A stretch of DNA of 9,981 bases from an uncultured Candidatus Saccharibacteria bacterium (GTDB lineage: Bacteria; Patescibacteriota; Saccharimonadia; Saccharimonadales; Saccharimonadaceae): positions 1 to 9,981 of the forward strand of contig CAMYZY010000021.1 in the NCBI GenBank assembly GCA_947304075.1, given 5' to 3'. Made by a program: the position numbers and the translations under genes. Under the pieces are notes generated by a model. That model was not told the DNA's origin. It made no database searches and worked only from the letters and a program-made list of their open reading frames with translations. This document shows, piece after piece, positions 1 through 6,694 of the stretch; position 1 is the stretch's first letter, and each line of letters opens with the position of its first letter.

Positions 1-380
1 TTAATTGCTCCTTCGATATCAACAGCGTTAAGTTGTTCCATTTTCTTTTCAGCGATGTCTTTCAGTTGAGCCTTTGTAATCTTCCCTACCTTATCGACAT
101 TTGGCTTACCAGAACCTTTGTCAATCTTAATTGCCTCACGAATCAAATCATCAACTGGCTGACCTAGACAAGTCCAGTCAAAAGTCCTATCTTCAAATAC
201 GCGGATATGAACAATTACGTTTTTACCCATTAAATCTTTGGTTTTCTCATTAAATGGATTAATGAAATCCATCATATTGAGACCCCATTGACCAAGCGTA
301 GAACCAACCGGAGGTCCTGCCGTAGCGCGACCCGCTGGAATTCTTAGCTTCAAATTCCCAATTACTTTCTTTTCTGCCAT
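1..380 (-). CDS. rplK: Large-subunit ribosomal protein L11, 3' end cut by window edge
   Basis: L11 forms the GTPase-associated centre of the 50S subunit with 23S rRNA helices 43-44 and contacts elongation factors. About 126 residues are visible; the family usually has about 141, so roughly 15 C-terminal codons lie beyond the left edge. The N-terminal domain carries IPAGRATAGPPVG followed by LGQWGLNMM, and the C-terminal RNA-binding domain carries GSGKPNVDKVGKIT. The ATG is at 378-380, with an AGAAAGG Shine-Dalgarno somewhat far upstream (about 12 bases). The gene follows nusG in the classical secE-nusG-rplK order, but has its own promoter and is separated from nusG by a large inverted repeat. 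Compared with E. coli, the first Pro of the thiostrepton-site motif (NPSPPVGPALGQ) is Ala21 here, and the Pro after PVG is Ser27. The identification is secure. Confidence 0.97.
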   Translation of the reverse strand, partial: MAEKKVIGNLKLRIPAGRATAGPPVGSTLGQWGLNMMDFINPFNEKTKDLMGKNVIVHIRVFEDRTFDWTCLGQPVDDLIREAIKIDKGSGKPNVDKVGKITKAQLKDIAEKKMEQLNAVDIEGAI

Positions 381-415
381 GATATATAAATACCTTTCTA
401 GTGCGTAACTATGGT

Positions 416-444
416 ATTATACCAAGAAATCAATAAAATAGCAA
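416..444 (-). promoter_or_regulatory. Promoter of rplK
   Basis: On the minus strand a perfect TATAAT (416-421) is preceded by TGG, giving an extended -10. A TTGCTA -35 box (439-444, 4 of 6 consensus) lies exactly 17 bases upstream. The predicted start is near 409, giving a leader of about 29 bases. The -35 box is formed by the outermost bases of one arm of the 439-558 inverted repeat, so rplK expression may depend on that element. Confidence 0.75.
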
Positions 445-558
445 CTAAAAAAGCATTTTAAGGACATTTCGGAGCCTGGCAAGGCGAGAATTAGCGCGTT
501 TTCCCCTGTGGCGACAGGGGAAAACGACGCGTGTCCTTAAAATGCTTTTTAGTTGCTA
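439..558. repeat. 120-bp nested inverted repeat between nusG and rplK, MITE-like
   Basis: The outer arms are 439-466 and 532-558. They are complementary over 27 bp with one extra A in the left arm. Inside are two further hairpins: GCCT-GGCA-AGGC at 474-485, and a perfect 12-bp stem (498-509 with 514-525, loop GGCG). The second extends by C497-G526 and then three more pairs across a bulged A527. Each outer end finishes with TA, so the layout is TA, arm GCAAC..., arm ...GTTGC, TA. That matches a miniature inverted-repeat element with a TA target duplication, as made by IS630/Tc1-mariner-type transposases. A structured RNA or a large bidirectional terminator are alternatives. No transposase is present. 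Confidence 0.85.
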
Positions 559-1104
559 GTTCAATTGTTTTACTTGTAAAGCATCAAGTTCGACAGGTGT
601 TTCACGTCCAAACATCGAAACCATCACTTTGAGCTTACCCTTATCAGCATCAATCTCGGAAATCGAACCGTCAAAGCCCTTAAATGGCCCGTCGGTGATA
701 GAAACCACTTCACCAACTTCATATTTAACCGAAAACTTCGGATCTTCTACGCCCATACGCTTTTTAATCTTGGCAATCTCTTTGTCGGAAACAGGCGTTG
801 GCTGTGTACCATTACCGATAAATCCAGTCACACCAGGAGTATTACGAATAATATACCAAGTTTCATCCGAAAGTTTCATATCGACAAGTACATAACCTTG
901 CAAAATTTTACGATCAACAATTTTACGCTTACCATTTCTGATTTCTATTTGTTTTTCTTTTGGCACAATCGCTTCAAAAATCTTATTTGCCATTTCAACC
1001 GTGTCAACGCGTTGATTGATTGAATCAGCGACTTTGTCTTCGTAACCAGAGTAGGTAGAAATTGCATACCAAGCTCTAGTGTCATCATATCTATTTACTG
1101 CCAT
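556..1104 (-). CDS. nusG: Transcription termination/antitermination factor NusG
   Basis: NusG binds the RNA polymerase clamp through its NGN domain. Its C-terminal KOW domain contacts Rho or ribosomal protein S10, coupling transcription to translation. The 182 residues match the usual bacterial length. The NGN domain starts at AWYAISTYSGYE (about residues 11-22) and contains LQGYVLVDM and TPGVTGFIG. The KOW domain (about 126-182) contains VGEVVSITDGPFKGFDG and the typical FGRETPVELD. The ATG at 1102-1104 has an AAGAAAGG Shine-Dalgarno 7 bases upstream. It lies 14 bases after secE and is almost certainly co-transcribed with it. The TAG stop (556-558) is made by the last three bases of the adjacent inverted repeat. 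No insert domain is seen. Confidence 0.97.
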   Translation of the reverse strand: MAVNRYDDTRAWYAISTYSGYEDKVADSINQRVDTVEMANKIFEAIVPKEKQIEIRNGKRKIVDRKILQGYVLVDMKLSDETWYIIRNTPGVTGFIGNGTQPTPVSDKEIAKIKKRMGVEDPKFSVKYEVGEVVSITDGPFKGFDGSISEIDADKGKLKVMVSMFGRETPVELDALQVKQLN

Positions 1105-1118
1105 ATATAAACCTTTCT

Positions 1119-1505
1119 TTATTTACTTAATAATAAACTAAACAACCACGAGAAGAAGATGTCTAGCAAACTAATAATCAAAACAAATAATAGTGTATAA
1201 ACAATTACTGCGAGCACCATTTTCCAAGTCGCTTTACGATTTGGCCAGCGCACCTGTCTAAGTTCGTGCCAAGAATCTCTTAAATATCTACCTAAATATA
1301 CAAAAGGCCTAATCAGGATAAATGGTTTTTTCTCTTTGGCTTTATCCTTAGCGGCTTTCTTTAATGCTTTTTTTGCTTCTTTTTTATTCTGTTTCTCAAG
1401 TTTTTTGTCTTTGACGACAACTTTCTTTCGAGTAATTGTCGGTTCGCTCGAATCCTCCTTTTTGGAAGTTCCGTCGCTGGCTTTAATTCTGGTAATTTTG
1501 GCCAT
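1119..1505 (-). CDS. secE: Preprotein translocase subunit SecE with Lys-rich N-terminal extension
   Basis: SecE clamps the SecY channel in the cytoplasmic membrane. The family domain is at the C-terminus: an amphipathic helix with RYLRDSWHELRQVRWPNRKATWK (about residues 73-95, including the diagnostic Glu-Leu and WPxR motifs), followed by one membrane segment (about 97-125). At 128 residues it is about twice as long as minimal single-TM SecE proteins of roughly 60 residues. The extra N-terminal 60-70 residues are dominated by Lys, Glu and Ala and are probably a disordered or helical cytosolic tail. The ATG at 1503-1505 has an AAAGGAG Shine-Dalgarno 4 bases upstream. The gene heads the secE-nusG unit. 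Confidence 0.95.
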   Translation of the reverse strand: MAKITRIKASDGTSKKEDSSEPTITRKKVVVKDKKLEKQNKKEAKKALKKAAKDKAKEKKPFILIRPFVYLGRYLRDSWHELRQVRWPNRKATWKMVLAVIVYTLLFVLIISLLDIFFSWLFSLLLSK

Positions 1506-1520
1506 CTATCTCCTTTACCT

Positions 1521-1550
1521 ATAAAAAACGTCTGATACCAGACTTGTCAA
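1521..1550 (-). promoter_or_regulatory. Possible secE-nusG promoter
   Basis: A perfect TTGACA lies at 1545-1550 on the minus strand. The best -10 candidate, TTTTAT (1521-1526, 4 of 6), is 18 bases downstream. The spacer contains the small hairpin described separately, so this stretch may be a promoter, a terminator or both. The weak -10 lowers confidence. Confidence 0.45.
1523..1543 (-). terminator. Small hairpin plus T-tract after the phosphorylase gene
   Basis: On the minus strand GTCTG, loop GTAT and CAGAC form a 5-bp stem (1530-1543). After one G comes a run of six T (1523-1528). It lies 15 bases past the phosphorylase stop, as expected for an intrinsic terminator. The stem is short, so termination would be partial. 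The same palindrome sits inside the possible secE promoter and could instead be an operator. Confidence 0.5.
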
Positions 1551-1557
1551 TATTTTA

Positions 1558-3300
1558 CTACTTCGGGAACAAATAGTCAAGATAATCTCTTAACATTCTT
1601 GCCCCTGAAACTATCGGCAAAAATGCACGAAGTTGGCGCATCATGACATATTCTAGGTCAAAATCGTTTTCCCAAACTGAAATTGCGTCTTCCATTTGCT
1701 GATAAAGCATGTCAAGCTCATCTTCTTCAGTAGCACCATTAACATTAAAGTAATCATCCATATGGGCATCTGCCACACCACCATCGTGAGTCGAGATTAA
1801 AAGATTTAAATTAGCGACATCTTTCATCCAACTCGTCCCACATGCTTCTAGGCCTACAATAGGTACATTGATTGCAACATTGCTACCACAAGACAATCCA
1901 TAAGCTAACTCTTCATCATAATCAGGAATATAGTGAACATGAGTTTTTAGATAATCATCCGAGTTTACGATATTAAGAATGTGCTTTAGTTTTGCCGGCA
2001 TTACCGGGTCACCAGTATGAATTCGCCCAGTTAAGATATAGTGCGCATTGCGTGGCTCCAAAATATTTCGTAACCTTGAAGAATCTCTAAAGGCCAAATC
2101 AGGACGTTTGTAATCAACAAAACGTCTCTTAAAATCAAAGATAAAATCATCATCAGAAAACTGCAATATATTACCATTATGATCTGGACGGTTTTTGAGA
2201 ACTTTGTTTAATATCTCACGCCCTTCCTTCTTAAACTTACGAATGGTTTCGGCATTTAGCCGATTTAGATTGTCTGCATAATCATTAGTCGGGTAGTTCA
2301 CGCGGTCAAGTATTGAATTTTCATGGTAATAATCTAAAACTTCTGGCATGGTCCAAGTATCCATATCGATTCCGTTCGTAATAGCTTTAAATTTTACCTT
2401 ATTGCCAGAAATATCGTGATAGTTAGCAACACGAGCATGTAGTTTTGAGACACCACTTCTTAGCTCTGCAATCTCAATAGATGCAGAAGAAAGTTTGATA
2501 TTGCCATTGTCAAACTTATCAGTTAGCCATTTTCGCACTGCTGCAGATTTAAGATTTGGAAATACAAATCGTCTAAATTGGTCCAAACTAAATTGCGCTT
2601 CCGCCGCCTGGACCAAAGTATGATTTGTATATAAAGTGTGTTTCCTTGTGTAGACTACGGCTTCATAAAAATCCATACCGTTACTTGTAAGCTCGTCTAG
2701 CCGCGCTAGAGCCGCGAAAAAAGTCGCCACTTCATTTAGTTGCATAATAGCAGGCTTTAGCCCTAATAGCTTTAATGCTTGATAACCACCAAATCCCAGA
2801 GCAACTTCCTGGTAAATTCGATGGTCCGAACTACTCATACCAGAATATAGTTCACCAAAATTAGGTTCCGTTATAGCAATAATACGTGTACTATTAAATT
2901 TCTTTTCAATTACATCGAGTTTACAGATATTATTGCAACATTTCACAAAAACACTATCTATAAATTTATAACCAAATTTATGGTAGTCTACGTCTTTGTG
3001 AATATCATTTATTTCACCGTTTTCAATGATTTGCTGAGTTTCAGAAGGGTAAAAGGGCGTAAGCAAAACAAATGGAATACCCATTTTTTCGGCTACGCGC
3101 CTAGTATCGGCAGCCAGTACACCAAGACCACCACCGCCCCTGATTCCATTCTTTTGGTCATAAAGCTCAATCGTCCAATAAGTATAAGGGCGCTCCGGCG
3201 AAAGCGATTTGGTAAGATTAGTTCTTTCGACCGCATCATAAAAAACATCAATATCTTCAATATTTTCCAAAGGATGATAAAAATAATCTTCGTCAGCCAT
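1558..3300 (-). CDS. Alpha-glucan phosphorylase (GT35 family, short form)
   Basis: The family removes glucose-1-phosphate from alpha-1,4-glucans using phosphate and pyridoxal phosphate; it is cytosolic. Visible family blocks in the 580 residues: GGGGLGVLAADT (55-66, N-terminal glycine loop), TNHTLVQAAEAQF (225-237), ITNGIDMDTW (307-316), FKRRFVDYKRPDLAFRD (390-406), GRIHTGDP (425-432), DYDEELAYGLSCGSNVAINVP (about 460-480) and LEACGTSWMK (484-493). Lys493 is the expected PLP-binding lysine. It is shorter than E. coli-type enzymes (about 800) and resembles the alpha-glucan phosphorylase subfamily without its N-terminal DUF3417 region. In the block usually written LNEGH the His is replaced (LNEVA, 188-192). 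No Shine-Dalgarno precedes the ATG at 3298-3300; an extended -10 ends 10 bases upstream, suggesting a leaderless mRNA. It could be a phosphorylase with altered specificity. Confidence 0.85.
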   Translation of the reverse strand: MADEDYFYHPLENIEDIDVFYDAVERTNLTKSLSPERPYTYWTIELYDQKNGIRGGGGLGVLAADTRRVAEKMGIPFVLLTPFYPSETQQIIENGEINDIHKDVDYHKFGYKFIDSVFVKCCNNICKLDVIEKKFNSTRIIAITEPNFGELYSGMSSSDHRIYQEVALGFGGYQALKLLGLKPAIMQLNEVATFFAALARLDELTSNGMDFYEAVVYTRKHTLYTNHTLVQAAEAQFSLDQFRRFVFPNLKSAAVRKWLTDKFDNGNIKLSSASIEIAELRSGVSKLHARVANYHDISGNKVKFKAITNGIDMDTWTMPEVLDYYHENSILDRVNYPTNDYADNLNRLNAETIRKFKKEGREILNKVLKNRPDHNGNILQFSDDDFIFDFKRRFVDYKRPDLAFRDSSRLRNILEPRNAHYILTGRIHTGDPVMPAKLKHILNIVNSDDYLKTHVHYIPDYDEELAYGLSCGSNVAINVPIVGLEACGTSWMKDVANLNLLISTHDGGVADAHMDDYFNVNGATEEDELDMLYQQMEDAISVWENDFDLEYVMMRQLRAFLPIVSGARMLRDYLDYLFPK

Positions 3301-3310
3301 GCTTATGCTT

Positions 3311-3319
3311 ATTTTAGCA
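3311..3319 (-). promoter_or_regulatory. Extended -10 promoter directly before the phosphorylase gene
   Basis: On the minus strand TGC-TAAAAT forms an extended -10 (TAAAAT 5 of 6). No good -35 is visible. The box ends 10 bases before the ATG, placing the expected start within about 3 bases of the ATG. That predicts a leaderless or near-leaderless transcript, which fits the missing Shine-Dalgarno. Confidence 0.55.
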
Positions 3320-3342
3320 CAAAAAACGACAAAAGCACAGGG

Positions 3343-4305
3343 TTAATACCAGAATTCTTTTGGCAATTTGTCTGCAATTTTTTGATGAAAATCGTAGTCG
3401 AAACCTTCAAGGCGTTTCGGGTTCTTTTCTTTAAAGTATTTTTTACGAATACTCTTAGCTGTCATAATTTCACCTGGAATTAGACGGTATTTTTTTCGGA
3501 AATTTAAGCCGCGCTTGTATCCTTTAGGCGGAAGCACAGCCATCGGCAAAAAATCACAATTCATCTCTGGGTCAGAGTATAGTTTTACTGCTAACATTGA
3601 CATCGTTGGGATGATTTCTTCTTCTTTATTATAAACATCTTCATTCTTAAACACGGTAGCTTGACGTGTAGCCGAAGGCGCGACAAACACCACACCGCCA
3701 TTTTTGACACCATCGTGAGAAATCTTGGTATAAATGTCTCTAAACTCTTTTTTAAGTCTAGAACCTTCATTATAAAGCACAGTGCCTTCTTTTAGATTCA
3801 TCTTTTTCCAAGTGGCAGGAGTAATTGTGGGAGTAATAATAATACCAAGTCGTTTAATTCGATCGTAATTTGGCGCCAAAGATTCATACCATGGCAGATT
3901 AACCGGAAAATACATCGGCTTGTCGCCCATGATATCAATCTTCATGGTCAGAATCCTAGCAATTTCGCCAAGCGAAGGATGGTTAAAACCAACCACGAGA
4001 CCATTTTTACTATCCTTTGGCATACCAGCATAAGAACCAGGGGTAAGTTTCGACAAAACTCTCACTAGTTTTTTACGAGCAGCTTGATTATGTTTTTCCT
4101 GGTCGTGTTTTGGACCAGTAGTACTAAAGAAATAATTAATTGCGGCATTACATGCCTTGCCCACTGGCACCATTTCCTTACGCAGATTTTCAGCACCGAG
4201 AGTAGTGAGCAATGAGTAGTTTTCGTGCTGAAGTTTATCAATCACTTCTTCAGCGCTTAGTTCTTTAAGTTGTTTCTTTGTAAAAGTCTTTTTCTTTCTA
4301 GTCAT
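3343..4305 (-). CDS. PlsC-like acyltransferase family protein
   Basis: Probable glycerolipid or other O-acyltransferase of the PlsC/LPLAT superfamily. Of 320 residues, motif I is GFNHPSLGE (106-114): the family HX4D box appears as His109-X4-Glu114. Motif III is YNEGSRLKKEF (178-188), equivalent to FPEGTRS. FVAPSATRQATVF (207-219) takes the place of the later VPVAI-type block. The N-terminal 100 residues and the C-terminal tail are highly charged, and I see no membrane helix, so it would be cytosolic or peripheral. It is longer than minimal PlsC (about 240). No Shine-Dalgarno precedes the ATG (4303-4305); a perfect TATAAT lies 9 bases upstream. It sits between hppA and the phosphorylase gene, 37 bases before the latter's ATG-proximal promoter region. 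The substrate cannot be inferred, and the Glu variant makes a non-standard acyl acceptor or a weak enzyme possible. Confidence 0.75.
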   Translation of the reverse strand: MTRKKKTFTKKQLKELSAEEVIDKLQHENYSLLTTLGAENLRKEMVPVGKACNAAINYFFSTTGPKHDQEKHNQAARKKLVRVLSKLTPGSYAGMPKDSKNGLVVGFNHPSLGEIARILTMKIDIMGDKPMYFPVNLPWYESLAPNYDRIKRLGIIITPTITPATWKKMNLKEGTVLYNEGSRLKKEFRDIYTKISHDGVKNGGVVFVAPSATRQATVFKNEDVYNKEEEIIPTMSMLAVKLYSDPEMNCDFLPMAVLPPKGYKRGLNFRKKYRLIPGEIMTAKSIRKKYFKEKNPKRLEGFDYDFHQKIADKLPKEFWY

Positions 4306-4314
4306 GATATTAGA

Positions 4315-4323
4315 ATTATAACA
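4315..4323 (-). promoter_or_regulatory. Extended -10 promoter directly before the acyltransferase gene
   Basis: On the minus strand TGT-TATAAT is a perfect extended -10 with no clear -35. It ends 9 bases before the ATG. Transcription would start within about 0-3 bases of the start codon, giving a leaderless mRNA, in keeping with the absent Shine-Dalgarno. Confidence 0.65.
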
Positions 4324-4334
4324 TAATAATGAAA

Positions 4335-4360
4335 TATCCCCCAGCTAATGCCGGGGGATA
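4335..4360 (-). terminator. Hairpin terminator after hppA
   Basis: An 8-bp stem pairs 4335-4342 with 4353-4360 (TATCCCCC with GGGGGATA). It can continue past one A/C mismatch with two more GC pairs around a TAAT loop. It begins 3 bases past the hppA stop on the minus strand. The following sequence (ATATTTCATTATT) is U-rich but not a pure T-tract, so efficiency is uncertain. The next gene's promoter follows at once. Confidence 0.65.
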
Positions 4361-4362
4361 AT

Positions 4363-6531
4363 TCAAAAGAGATGGAACGATCTAAACAAAGATGCGAGAG
4401 TATTTGATACCGTAGACATGGTTTTTATAAAGATATCAAGTGCAACACCCACAACATCTTTGCGCGTATCACCAACAGTGTCACCAGTTACAGCTGCTTT
4501 ATGCGCCTGTGCTAATTTAGCGTCATTTGGGCAACTTGCTCGTTTGATTTCGATTGCCTTTTTGGCGTTATCGAAAGCACCACCCGAATTACCATTATAG
4601 ATGGCAAGACTAACCGCAACTGCAGTCGCGCCAATCAGCAGTCCAAGCACAAAATTTGGTCCAAATGAGAAACCGAATAAAATAGGAGCCACTAGCGCCA
4701 TAACGGATGGCACAAGCATATGTTTCAATGCATTGTTCGCGGCCAGCTCGATTACGCTGTTGTAGTCCGGCTTTACGGTTCCTTCAATAACTCCAGGAAT
4801 TTTTAATTGCTCTTCACCGGCGTCGGCTAATTGTTTGGCTGCAACAATAGTGTTGTCGGTTAGTAGTGCACTAAAAAACATTACTAGCGCTCCGCCAACC
4901 ACAATGCCGACTACCAAATATACAATGACCGACATTAAGTCGATGCTTTCATGGGAATAGCTCCCAATGTAAGACATGATAAGAGAAACGGTTGCAAAAG
5001 TGGCAGAGCCAATTGCATTTCCCTTACCGATTGCTGCCGTAGTGTTGCCTACGGCATCAAGTTGATCAGTGATTTTGCGCACTTCAGGATCCAAATGACA
5101 ACTTTCGGCAATGCCGCCTGCATTATCGGCAATCGGGCCAAAAGCATCAATAGAAACTGTGGTCCCGACAAAACTAAGCATACCGAGTCCAGCAATGGCG
5201 ATACCATAAACCCCGCATATCATGTGGGAAACAATCATGGACATGCCAATAGCAAGAATTGGCCACAGAGTTGAGCGGTAACCAATCGCGTCGCCTTCAG
5301 TGACTACAAAGGAATCACCTTCGTAAGCCATTGATTTAAGCTTGTGCACAGGTGCAAATTTCATACTGGTATAGTATTCAGTCAACTTACCTACAGCGAC
5401 TGAGCTAACTACACCAAGTACAGAAGCTAGCCATGGCGAAAACCAGCCCAATTTGAAGCCAAACGCTTCAGGGTTTTCGAGACTGCCGAAAACCAAGAAT
5501 GCTCCAATTAGGCCAATAATAAACACCATACCAGCCGAAAGGTAAGTTGCTAAGTCTAATTCCAGTGAAGGATCGACATTGTCACGAGAAACTACAATTT
5601 GGCTGCCATTTTCGTCAGTTTTAACTTTTTTTCGATTCGCAAGAATAACCGAAGTCACACCAATCAAGCTGCTGAGAAGACCACCAGCAGATAACAAAAA
5701 TGGAAATAAACAGGACGCGATAAGCGCCGCCGGATTATCTTTAAAAATCTGCATGGCAATTAAGATGCAAGCGGTTGGTGTAGCCACAAAACTCTCTGCA
5801 AGATCGGAAATATTGCCCGCGATGTCATTTACGCAATCGCCGATAAAATCGGCTACCGTATTAGGCATTCTCGAATCATCTTCAGGCATGTTATGAACAT
5901 TCTTTCCGACAATGTCAGCCGAAATGTCGGCCGCTTTTGTATAGTTCCCACCAGCGACACGATTGAACATGCCAACCAATGAGAAACCAAGTGAAAAGCA
6001 ACCAAGTCTCATAGTTACAGGATTACAGCTGTTGAGCCCAAGCAGTCCATGTCCAACAACGTCAACATGGGCAGTCCCAGATAAGAGCCAAACAATTAAA
6101 AACCCAAACAGCCCAAACGCGGGTACAGCGAAGCCACTAACGCTTCCACCCAGTAAAGCAATGCGCATTGTGCGACTCAAGGCCTTAGTTGTCCTTGCAG
6201 CATTTGTTGTTCGTACATTTCCATAAGTTCCAGCTCGCATACCAATTTCTACTGCAATCATATTTAATGCAGCACCGAAAACCAAGGCCACACCTGCAAA
6301 TGATTCTGTAAAAAGGGAGTAAAGAACGCCAAAGAAGATAACGGTCGGGATAATGACACGATATTCTCTCTTCATGAAAGTATTAGAACCCTCGCGAATA
6401 ATTTTGGCTAAATCTTTCATCTCGGGAGTTCCTTCATCATGGTTTTTTAAGTCAATAAAGTTACGAATGATTAGGGCGAATGCAAGCAAAACAACAAGAA
6501 ACGCTGAAGTGTAGACAATTACGCTGGTCAT
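4363..6531 (-). CDS. hppA: K+-dependent membrane-bound ion-translocating pyrophosphatase
   Basis: This enzyme hydrolyses pyrophosphate and pumps H+ and/or Na+ across the cytoplasmic membrane. It has 722 residues, many hydrophobic segments and all major family blocks: TKAADISADIVGK (198-210), MPEDDSRMPNTVAD (215-228), DLAESF (243-248), FGPIADNAGGIAE (464-476), DAVGNTTAAIGKG (492-504), SGGAFDNAKK (649-658) and GDTVGDTRKD (683-692). Ala499 and Gly502 in the GNTTA-A-I-G block are the known signature of K+-dependent enzymes; K+-independent ones have Lys and Thr. Glu246 in the DLAESF helix also fits that class. H+ versus Na+ cannot be decided by eye. Oddity: in the DX7KXE substrate motif (Asp202, Lys210) the final Glu is Val212. 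The start at 6529-6531 is chosen over an ATG 9 codons upstream because AAGGAGGTGG sits just before it. It probably allows cheap ion-gradient formation. Confidence 0.95.
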   Translation of the reverse strand: MTSVIVYTSAFLVVLLAFALIIRNFIDLKNHDEGTPEMKDLAKIIREGSNTFMKREYRVIIPTVIFFGVLYSLFTESFAGVALVFGAALNMIAVEIGMRAGTYGNVRTTNAARTTKALSRTMRIALLGGSVSGFAVPAFGLFGFLIVWLLSGTAHVDVVGHGLLGLNSCNPVTMRLGCFSLGFSLVGMFNRVAGGNYTKAADISADIVGKNVHNMPEDDSRMPNTVADFIGDCVNDIAGNISDLAESFVATPTACILIAMQIFKDNPAALIASCLFPFLLSAGGLLSSLIGVTSVILANRKKVKTDENGSQIVVSRDNVDPSLELDLATYLSAGMVFIIGLIGAFLVFGSLENPEAFGFKLGWFSPWLASVLGVVSSVAVGKLTEYYTSMKFAPVHKLKSMAYEGDSFVVTEGDAIGYRSTLWPILAIGMSMIVSHMICGVYGIAIAGLGMLSFVGTTVSIDAFGPIADNAGGIAESCHLDPEVRKITDQLDAVGNTTAAIGKGNAIGSATFATVSLIMSYIGSYSHESIDLMSVIVYLVVGIVVGGALVMFFSALLTDNTIVAAKQLADAGEEQLKIPGVIEGTVKPDYNSVIELAANNALKHMLVPSVMALVAPILFGFSFGPNFVLGLLIGATAVAVSLAIYNGNSGGAFDNAKKAIEIKRASCPNDAKLAQAHKAAVTGDTVGDTRKDVVGVALDIFIKTMSTVSNTLASLFRSFHLF

Positions 6532-6591
6532 TAGTTCCACCTCCTTGTAAAAGTACAATGGGATATGTTTTACATTGCCATAACGAAATCA

Positions 6592-6600
6592 ATTGTAGCA
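6592..6600 (-). promoter_or_regulatory. Extended -10 element of the hppA promoter
   Basis: On the minus strand TGC-TACAAT (5 of 6) lies 60 bases before the hppA ATG, giving a leader of about 53 bases that ends in a strong Shine-Dalgarno. The -35 region (TTTCTT) is weak. This is the divergent partner of the helicase promoter about 100 bp away. Confidence 0.5.
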
Positions 6601-6694
6601 TAATAATAAATACTAAGAAACGATAAACGGAATCTTGAGTTTATTAAATAAAACTTAGAGAATGCTCTGATATAGTGCTATCCCTGTGATATAC

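Noticed and set aside
439..558. CRISPR repeat or array
   Set aside because: There is a single inverted-repeat structure, with no regularly spaced direct repeats and no cas genes.
629..6226. Open frames on the plus strand opposite secE, nusG, phosphorylase and hppA
   Set aside because: They have no family motifs or ribosome binding sites and are fully explained as antisense shadows of strongly conserved genes.
4363..6531. UGA recoded as glycine (SR1/Gracilibacteria code)
   Set aside because: hppA ends at UGA at the expected family length, followed by a terminator, and family glycines are encoded by GGN codons, so the standard code fits.
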